Source: Alternaria dauci
Taxonomy: Eukaryota > Ascomycota > Dothideomycetes > Pleosporales > Pleosporaceae
Reading direction: 5' to 3'
NCBI RefSeq assembly: GCF_042100115.1
Contig: NC_091272.1
Span: 1,674,001 to 1,738,000 of the forward strand
Length of the DNA: 64,000 nucleotides
The translations under genes were made by a program, and so were the position numbers. Shown in pieces: positions 56,587 to 64,000 of the stretch. Below the pieces are notes generated by a model. The model worked only from the letters and a program-made list of their open reading frames with translations. It was not told the DNA's origin and did no database searches. Positions within the stretch are counted from its first letter, which is position 1; the number at the start of each line of letters is the position of its first letter.

Positions 56587-57672
56587 TGCGCAAAACAAAA
56601 TATAAGGAGCTCCGGTGTCCCGGATCACGGCATCGCCAGCTGTTCGCGGACGTGTTGCCTCGTAACGTGCCATGGCAGATGGACTGGATAGCATTGCTAG
56701 TTGCAGGTTGCGAAAACCGCGCGTTCATTGTACTTGTGCGATGGACAAATTGCTGAACGATAGCAGTTGACGATAGTCGAAAATGGATATAGTAACCTCG
56801 GACCAGTCGAAATTGATTGTGTCGGAGGCGCCCGCAGATGTCTACAGTGATACGTGTAGGTGTGCCCTGCCATCAGTTCAGCGTCGACTAGCGATATAAG
56901 CTTGTTGTTTGTTCATTTGCTAGACACTGTGCTAGGAGCACTTAGCGAGCAGGAGCTCGGCACCGGGCTTGAGCGGACATGCACTATGCAAACTATTCCA
57001 AGATCGGGACATTGTTCGGCATGCAATTCTGGATGCGCTAGCTCAAACCCGGCGTCTCTGCGGGGTATCGTGAGTGAAGTCAGGCTTTGCGTACAAGCAA
57101 GCGTGTGGCGACAGGACACAGAAGTGTGGCGGCCGGTGTGTGTGTGCGGGCGGAGATGATCTGATAAGATATAGCTGAGTCCAACTATCTCCCCTCCCGC
57201 GTCCGAGACACCTTGGCTGAGTCTAGCTATCGCATTGATGATGTACTTGATCTCCGCGGGCACCTGTCAGCCATCGTTGCGCATATGAAGGTTCGTCGCA
57301 AGTGGCCAACTGTGGCCAGCTTGCAAAAGACATCACGATGCATAATTCGCCAGCAGATGAGCTGGCACGCGCGTGTGTAGGTTTGCCGTGCAGGCTCCGG
57401 CATCGCTGTTGGTGGCATGGGTTCGTTGAGCGTAGATGCGAGAGAGAGTACCTAGTCGCCGGATTTTAGGTCTGACGTCTCGGCGTTCGGCTGAAGTCAT
57501 CTCGCGCTTCCGTTAGTTGCAAACAAAAGTAACAACTTCAATTTCGTACCATTGCCCACTCACTTTGCCCGCCCCTCTTGCGACGACTTCCGAAGCTACC
57601 ATATCTCGCCCAAAAACAAATACCACCATAGTCGCAAATCTGGAATCCGCGGCGCCAGTGACAGGCCGACTT
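56587..57672. other. Intergenic, AsnRS 3' end to mitoferrin promoter
   Basis: 1.1 kb between tandem genes. Short frames only. ATCTGATAA, matching the motif of iron-sensing fungal GATA repressors, lies at 57159-57167 (listed separately). A TG/GT-rich patch lies just upstream at 57137-57147. Confidence 0.55.
57159..57167 (+). promoter_or_regulatory. ATCTGATAA, candidate iron-GATA (SreA/Sre1) site
   Basis: An exact match to ATCWGATAA, the extended GATA motif recognised by SreA/Sre1/Urbs1-type iron repressors in ascomycetes and Ustilago. It lies 506 bp upstream of the mitoferrin start codon. Mitochondrial iron import genes are known SreA targets in Aspergillus. About one such 9-mer is expected by chance in 64 kb on both strands, so location is the main argument. 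Confidence 0.45.
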
Positions 57673-58999
57673 ATGGCCCCCAATGATCGGCCATCAGTTC
57701 CTATCGAAGAAGAACACGAGTACAGCTCCATTGCACCACCACACATGGGATACACCCGTCGCTGACCTGCGCGCCAGTTATGAAGCGCTCCCGCCAAACT
57801 TCTCCCTCACGGCGAATATGCTTGCAGGCGCATTTGCGGGCGTCGCCGTACGTCCCCGACGTCGCCGCCATGTACACATGTCCACTGACTTGACGACAGG
57901 AACACTCGGTGATGTACCCGGTCGATCTACTCAAGGTGCGCAGCTTTTCATCAAGCTCTTCATCCACGGCCGACAGTGCGCTGACTTGGGGCAGACCAGG
58001 ATGCAGATTGTCAACCCGTCGCCGAGCGCCATGTATAGCGGCATCTCCAACGCCATGGTCACTATATCGCGAGCAGAGGGCTTCTGGTCATTATGGAGGG
58101 GGTTGTCGAGTGTGGTAATGGGTGCAGGTAGGCAACGTTGTGTGCAGAGTTGGGGGTCAGACCGAACTGACAGCGTGCAGGTCCCGCCCATGCCGTCTAT
58201 TTTGCATCGTACGAAGCCACCAAGCACGCCCTCGGGGGCAACGAGGGAGAGAGCCACGAGCATCATCCCCTTGCGGCAGGTGCACACAACCACTACGACG
58301 TACAATCGGGGGCAGTTACTGACTATCAACAGCTGCCAGTGGCGCTGCGGCCACCATCTCCAGCGACGCGCTGATGAACCCCTTTGACGGTAAGATGCGC
58401 ATCACGGCTTCGCTCCGCGCCTACTGAACCTCGCAGTCATAAAGCAGCGCATGCAAATGCACGGTTCCGTCTACAAATCTGTGCCTCAATGCGCCCGAGA
58501 GGTTCTCCGCACCGAGGGAGTTGGCGCCTTCTACGTCTCGTACCCCACCACACTGTGTATGACGGTGCCATTCACCGCGCTGCAATTCATGGCGTACGAA
58601 TCCATGTCAAAGGTCATGAACCCGACCGGCCGTTACGATCCCTACACGCACTGCTTCGCCGGAGGAATCGCCGGAGGGTTTGCAGCGGGGCTCACAACTC
58701 CGCTCGATGTCATCAAGACGCTATTACAAACACGCGGAAATGCTAGAGACGCAGAGCTAAAGAACGTCTCTGGTCTTTTCCAGGCAGCGAAGATAATCCA
58801 TCAAAGGGAAGGATATAGAGGATACTTCCGTGGTCTGAAGCCCCGAATTATCACCACCATGCCAAGCACTGCGATTTGCTGGTGAGTCCTCGTCTGCACA
58901 CAACCAGCTTGTAACCATCTGACAGTACCTAGGTCTGCATATGAAATGGCAAAGGCTTTCTTCATTCGGAGGAGCACCAACTCTTCCACTGCCATATAG
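57673..58999 (+). CDS. Mitoferrin, mitochondrial iron carrier (Mrs3/Mrs4 type)
   Basis: Inner-membrane carrier (SLC25) that imports iron for Fe-S and haem synthesis. Eight exons: 57673-57719, 57778-57847, 57900-57935, 57995-58127, 58181-58279, 58333-58389, 58437-58881 and 58933-58999, giving 317 aa with introns of 47-59 nt. The first splice joins EEEH to DYEALPPNF, the usual mitoferrin beginning, before [27 protein letters not shown]. The three carrier signatures are [20 protein letters not shown] and PLDVIKTLLQ. GPAHAVYFASYEATK and MNPFDV identify the Mrs3/4 branch. Exon 3 is only 36 nt. The C-terminus is SAYEMAKAFF followed by a short basic and Ser-rich tail. All joins close in frame. Upstream lies a candidate iron-GATA site. 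Confidence 0.95.
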
Positions 59000-59741
59000 G
59001 GAGACGACGATTTGACTGATCCTTTTTTGAACCGTTACGAGAGCTCTCCAATGCTACGCACAATATACGCATAATCAACGGAACGATATACGCGCAGTGT
59101 CGCGGAGAGCAGCGACCATGGCAGTACTGGGCATTCAAGGCTAGGTCTAGCATTTTGTGTTGCGTGGGCAGAGGAGAAAGCTGTGTCGCGACGCTTCTCC
59201 ATTGCCATTGTATAGTCATAGAGGCTGTCCAGGAAGCTCATCTGGCGGCGTACTGGATGCTTGGTTATGCGAGCACATGATGGCATGCGCGTACTTGTAC
59301 CATAGAGAAAATTCAGTATCGGCGTCGCTCAAGACCCGTCAGCATTTCCGCTATGCTATCCAGTCCAGTCCAGTCCAGGTGCGTAATCGATAACAGCGAT
59401 CCGAATAGCGGCCCCACCCATTTTAAACATACATCTTCCTCGTGCGAAACTGTGAAGATGCGGATGCTGAGTTGATGATACCATCCTGTGATCTGATGTG
59501 TTAGTGTGCGGCGTGGCTAGTTTGCGTGGATAATGCTGGAAGACAGTGCCTTCCATGGTCGCCGCTGCTCAGCCTTCGAGGTTGCGAAGCATCTGGGCCA
59601 GGATGCAACCCAGGGCTACGTCACACATCCGCGCGAACTAAGGCCGGCGCATGCAGCAAACCAGTCTACAAACACGAGCCCAAGACTTAACGCGAGACTC
59701 TTATTCCCGTCTTCACAGCACGAATTGGGCGCACGGTATAC
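59000..59741. other. Intergenic, mitoferrin to AAA ATPase gene
   Basis: 742 bp between tandem genes. A small tandem repeat (ccagt three times, 59360-59376) is present. Open frames are under 90 codons and unrecognised. Confidence 0.55.
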
Positions 59742-62276
59742 ATGTTTTCTGCTATGCGCGCAAACACGACGCAAAAGGCCTACGACGAGGCTTTTCTAGC
59801 CTGCTCGACCGCAGTATACTTTGAGGGCCAGGTCAGTGCCCAACCACCCGCCAAGGGTTGCACATGCTTGACAATACTGACAGAACGGCGTGTAGAGTAA
59901 CGAGAAAGAGGCGTTGCGATCGTGGAAAACCGCCCTCGACCATATCTACTACCATAATGCTCGTCGCAACCCCTCCACGTACCGTCCTGCGTCCGAAACA
60001 GAGAAGGCCCTGATCGAATCGCTGCGCCAGTTGGAGCTACAATGCAAAGAGCGCGTGGATTTGCTGGAAGCTCTGGAGAAAAGTAGGAAGGAGTCAAAGG
60101 AGAGTCTTGCCTCACAGTCGTCAGACAACGATGCGCCAACACCACCTCCCCATGGCGTGCCCCTTTCGCAGAACGATGCAAGCGGAACTTCTCCATGGCT
60201 CGGAGGCGGATCTATACCACCCATAGAGTATACGGATCTTTCGCGACCGCCACCGTTACCATACCGTCCTGCTATGGCGCCACGAAAGAGCTCTGGTACT
60301 GGATCTATAGCAGACAACAGCTTGACACAGACTCGGAGCGCATCGACGTTTTCTCCGGGAACAGTGGGAGAGAAGGCGACGCGTACACCATCGCCGGAGA
60401 AGAGCGGCAGAATGCTACGAACGTTGAGACCTGGAAGGGAGAGCAAACCGTCTTCAGCCAAGTTACCTAGCTCGTTAAGAAGTCGCCCGGATGCTTCAAA
60501 GGCGGCGACTCAAGCATGGAGCGTCAAAGCTACAGCAGCCTCCAGCCGACCAGCATTGGCAACTAATTCATCGACCAATTCGATCACGCCCTCAGCTCGC
60601 TCGTCCATCGACAAGCCAGCTGTTGGAAGACCGAGTGCATATTGTTCCAAGTCAGAAGTACAGCAACCGCCCACACAAGCGCCCTTCTACTTCAGAGCTG
60701 GCGAAGGTTCTGCATCGACTGCGTACGCGGTACCACCACCCGGTGGCGAAATCAATACAGAGCCTGTCAAATCCCCAGCGCCTGAGCGAACAACGCCAAC
60801 AATACCCCGCAAATCAGTCGGCTTGACCCAGATGCTTAGTTCGCAAGGGACCAGCACAGCTCTACCCTCATACCGGAAGGAATACCCAAAGCCCACCCCA
60901 GACCCTCGATCGCTCGCTGCGTCTGCAGCAGCGTATTCGTACGGCGACAACGGCGCTGAACGAGGTGGAGTCATTTGGGACCCCACAACAAGGAGACTAA
61001 TTCCGAAACCTGCGAGTAGTTATTCCAAGGCCGGAAACAATTTGGAGCAAGAAGACTCGCCTGAGTCTATACCACTAGAAGAGGATGGAGAGTTGCTCAA
61101 GCAAAGGCCATCGCCAGTGCGGAAGGGTAGGGCTAGAGGAAACTCAATGCGCGCAGAGTTACCAGATACCCCAAGTACAGACAGCACTGAAGCAGACCAA
61201 GACTCAGAGGAAACGGATGAATGGAAGCAGCGGACAGAGGAGATCATGAAAAACTTACCACGAGGTGTTGATAAGGAAGCAGCGCGGCAGATTTTGAACG
61301 AAATTGTGATACAGGGAGATGAGGTACACTGGGATGACGTATCAGGACTTGAAGTTGCGAAATCAGCATTAAAAGAGACGGTGGTTTACCCGTTCTTGAG
61401 ACCTGATTTGTTCATGGGTTTGCGAGAACCGGCACGCGGTATGCTGCTGTTTGGACCTCCAGGTACCGGAAAGACAATGTTGGCGAGGGCCGTGGCTACG
61501 GAGTCAAAGTCCACCTTTTTCGCGATTTCTGCAAGCAGTCTGACGTCGAAGTTTCTGGGCGAGTCTGAAAAGCTTGTTCGTGCGCTGTTCCAGCTTGCGA
61601 AGATGCTTGCACCATCGATCATTTTTGTTGACGAGATCGATTCGCTTCTTTCGTCGCGCTCAGGATCTGGTGAACACGAAGCGTCTCGACGCATCAAAAC
61701 CGAGTTTCTCATCCAGTGGTCTGACCTACAAAAGGCAGCTGCCGGGAGTGCAGTCAACGACAAGGACAAAGAGAGAGGTGATGCCACCAGGGTGCTAGTG
61801 CTCGCGGCGACAAACCTGCCATGGGCAATCGATGAAGCAGCAAGACGAAGATTCGTAAGAAGACAATATATCCCACTCCCGGAAGATTGGGTCCGGAAGC
61901 AGCAAGTGAAGACGTTGTTGAGCCATCAGAAACATGAACTGAGTGACCACGATTTGGACTGTCTGGTCAAGCTCACTGAAGGTATGTGCTTTCATTTTAT
62001 ACTTAAAAATGGAAGGAATAATGCAGACAAAGATCTGATACTGATTTTGGTCTAGGCTTCTCAGGTTCTGACATCACTGCGCTCGCGAAAGACGCCGCTA
62101 TGGGACCATTACGGTCACTGGGCGAGAAACTGCTGTCCATGACAATGGATCAAATACGGCCGATACGATTCCAGGACTTCATAGCGAGTCTGCAGACTAT
62201 CAGGCCCTCGGTGAGTAAGCAAGGATTAAAGGAGTTTGAGGATTGGGCTACGCAATTTGGTGAGCGTGGAGGTTGA
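59742..62276 (+). CDS. MIT-domain AAA ATPase, Sap1/Yta6 type (meiotic-clade AAA)
   Basis: Relative of fidgetin, spastin, katanin and Vps4. The yeast Sap1/Yta6 proteins are associated with the cell cortex and septins, but the function is not settled. Exons 59742-59831, 59896-61981 and 62056-62276 give 798 aa; introns are 64 and 74 nt. Exon 1 plus the start of exon 2 form an N-terminal helical MIT-like segment ([22 protein letters not shown], then [16 protein letters not shown]). Residues ~75-440 are disordered, Ser/Pro-rich. The AAA module starts at [20 protein letters not shown]. Walker A GPPGTGKT lies near residue 550 and Walker B IIFVDEID near 600. The SRH reads [18 protein letters not shown]. 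The C-terminal helix ends [11 protein letters not shown], as in this subfamily. The ATG at 59742 is 12 nt upstream of a second in-frame ATG. Confidence 0.92.
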
Positions 62277-62510
62277 AGCACTAATTAGGGACTAGCAGCG
62301 CGCCTTTGCAACGAAGGAGTTATTTACATGATTGTATTCAGGCTACCAATATACCTGGATCGATCAGTCTGATTCCGCACTACATGTTTACCCCACCTTC
62401 CTGGGTTGTGGGTGGCTGCTTCCATGTGAATTATGCTCATGGCCTAGCGCCGTCTCAGCAAAACCTGAATATCCCACACACGACACCTTCTCTCACATTC
62501 ACAGTATAGC

Positions 62511-63433
62511 ATGGCACCACGTAAGAAGACAGAAGAGAAGCCGACAGCCAACGAAGCATCGGATCTGGTGTTGGAATACCTGCGTAAGTCACTCACCTTA
62601 CCCTCCCATCCGAAAAGCTCTACAATCAGACTATGGCTTAGCTTCAACCACTAACCGGCCACAGGCAAGCAAAACCGCCCATACTCAGCTATCGATGTCT
62701 CCGCAAACTTGCACAACAAGGTCACCAAAGGTGTGTTTGCTGACAACGTACTACCCCGTAGCGCAACCATTGATCACGACGCAGCTTCCGCAGCGAAGAT
62801 TCTGAAAGATCTCCATGAGCAAAAAGCGATCGAGGGACGAGCCGCTGGTGAGCCTTGTCAGTCTAACTTCCGGCTCAACTAGGTTGACATGTCTAGGCAA
62901 ACAGATCGTCTATCATGCTCTCCAAGTAGGCTGCGCTCTTGGCTCTTCCTGTCAAAGTCTAACTTACACTCCTAGAACGTCGCTGAAGCATACACGACTG
63001 AACAACTGGCCGCCCTTGACGAAAGCATTCTCGATGTGCGCACGCGAACCACCTCTCTTCTCGCTAGTGCAAAGAATCTCCGCAGCTCACTCTCCAGCCT
63101 CAACTCCACACTCAGCACTGCGGAGCTCATCGCTAATGTCAGTGCTCTTGAGACGGAGAGGACGGAAATCGAGACCAGACTGGATGGACTGAAGAAAGGA
63201 AAAGCGAAGAAAGTAAGTTCACTTCACTTCGAGACATTGACAAATGCATGTGTTGATTTTATAAGATCACAGCAACGGAGCGGGAAGCCATTGAGAAGGA
63301 GTGGAAGAAGAGCATTCGTGTGGCGAAGACAAGAAAGAAGATTGCGACGGAGATGTGGAAGGAAATCGAGGACATGCTGCCTGATCAACAAGCGAGAGAG
63401 GAGCACCGGGAGAGATTTGATCTAGATGGATAG
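62511..63433 (+). CDS. HOP2: Homologous-pairing protein 2 (Hop2/TBPIP)
   Basis: Works with Mnd1 to stimulate Dmc1/Rad51 strand exchange during meiosis. Six exons: 62511-62583, 62665-62730, 62785-62847, 62897-62925, 62976-63212 and 63266-63433, giving 211 aa, the family's usual size. The N-terminal winged helix reads ASDLVLEYLRKQNRPYSAIDVSANLHNKVTK, then AAKILKDLHEQKAIEGRAAGKQIVYHALQ. A Leu-heptad coiled coil follows (about residues 95-150, SLLASAKNLRSSLSSLNSTL). The C-terminus is REAIEKEWKKSIRVAKTRKKIATEMW..FDLDG. Exon 4 has just 29 nt. An alternative acceptor lies 9 nt into exon 3 (after ttccgcag), so a form shortened by 3 residues cannot be excluded. It lies 234 bp after the AAA ATPase gene. 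Presence of an intact HOP2 suggests meiotic capacity. Confidence 0.94.
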
Positions 63434-63874
63434 GCACATCATGTTACGAGGGATGTAGTGGATGCCAGATAGGATCATGTGCTGGCCATGCTGTACAAAC
63501 GCAGATGGAGAAACATGTGGGTAGTGTAATGAGTCCAATCAGAACTCGGGTTCTATAGAGATCGTGTTTGAAGACATCCGAATGGGCATCTCTACAATAT
63601 ATATAATTATACGTATCGTGTGTAGGCGTCGCTCATCTGACCTTTCCAACGCCGCGCTTACAGATAACACTAATGTGACCAAGAATTGAGAAAGAGAGGG
63701 AGTATGTATCCTCAATGGCAAACAAACGTCTCTACAATGCAAATCCAACACTGGTGTTTGAAATGCACGCTGCAGCCGACCAGGGCAGCTGATAAACCAA
63801 GGAGCTATTACGGAAGCACAAGGGAACAAATGCAACTATATGCAACGTGTAAAGTATCATGGAGTCGCGGCGAT
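63434..63874. other. Convergent 3' region, HOP2 / right-edge gene
   Basis: 441 bp between converging stops. It contains an A/T-rich atatatataattatac-like patch near 63597-63612, plausible as a 3'-end signal. No gene seen. Confidence 0.5.
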
Positions 63875-64000
63875 TCAAGAGCGCTGGTAAGAGAACGAAC
63901 TGCGGAGGTCATCTCTGATTTCCTGCGACAAGTTGTCACCGTCCTCGTCTATTTGATAAGCATCCCGTGTGCGCGATAGCTCTTCGAGAGTCTTGGCGAG
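63875..64000 (-). CDS. 3' end of an unidentified gene, cut by window edge
   Basis: Reading inward from the right edge, the minus strand is open for 41 codons and ends with TGA at 63877-63875. The peptide is charged and helix-like (LAKTLEELSRTRDAY, then EIRDDLRSSFSYQRS), unlike the low-complexity products of chance frames here. I do not recognise the family from so short a piece. The start and any introns lie outside the window. It would converge on HOP2. Confidence 0.5.
   Translation of the reverse strand, partial: LAKTLEELSRTRDAYQIDEDGDNLSQEIRDDLRSSFSYQRS

Noticed and set aside
1..64000. Biosynthetic gene cluster, transposon or defence-like gene system
   Set aside because: No polyketide, peptide or terpene synthase, transposase, reverse transcriptase, NLR or other cluster core gene is present. 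The permease and Zn2Cys6 gene are far apart, with housekeeping genes between.

Overview
The window is nuclear DNA of a filamentous ascomycete (Pezizomycotina). Its genes carry many 47-90 nt introns with GT..AG borders and CTAAC-like branch sites. They encode fungal families: a Zn2Cys6 regulator, an Skt5/Chs4 chitin synthase activator, a type I metacaspase and a DAL5-like permease. Gene density is about one per 3 kb on both strands. Dothideomycetes (Pleosporales-like) is my guess from protein style, not a proven placement. I see no transposon, CRISPR array, rRNA or confident intact tRNA.

Layout, left to right: MON1 (-); lineage-restricted protein (+); MFS anion/vitamin-type permease (-); RPL29/eL29 (+, four tiny exons); AMMECR1 protein (+); metacaspase (-); Sec7-PH Arf exchange factor (-); Zn2Cys6 regulator (-); ASF1 histone chaperone (+); SKT5/CHS4 (+); SMC6 (+); orphan ORF (+); F-box protein (+); APC2 (+); TFIIIC subunit TFC4 (-); SYS1 (-); COA6 (+); microbial-type PARG-domain protein (-); mitochondrial AsnRS (+); mitoferrin MRS3/4 (+); MIT-AAA ATPase of the Sap1/Yta6 type (+); HOP2 (+); and the 3' end of a further gene (-) cut by the right edge. 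Exon coordinates were worked out by hand from splice signals and frame. All multi-exon models close in frame to the stop.

This is mostly a housekeeping region. There are groups around membrane traffic (MON1, Sec7 factor, SYS1, possibly the AAA ATPase), chromosome biology and cell cycle (ASF1, SMC6, APC2, HOP2) and mitochondria (COA6, AsnRS, mitoferrin). They are not arranged as a functional cluster, and I found no convincing new multi-gene system.

The most interesting points are at RNA level. Two essential-type genes (ASF1, SMC6) depend on GC-AG introns. The SKT5/CHS4 CAAX box exists only after removal of the last intron. COA6 and the permease have stop-free introns of 3n length, and the COA6 one would add two cysteines. 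MON1 has a 499-nt intron. A 9-bp match to the iron-regulator GATA motif lies upstream of mitoferrin. An orphan ORF next to a perfect hairpin and a tRNA-like cloverleaf relic are lesser leads.
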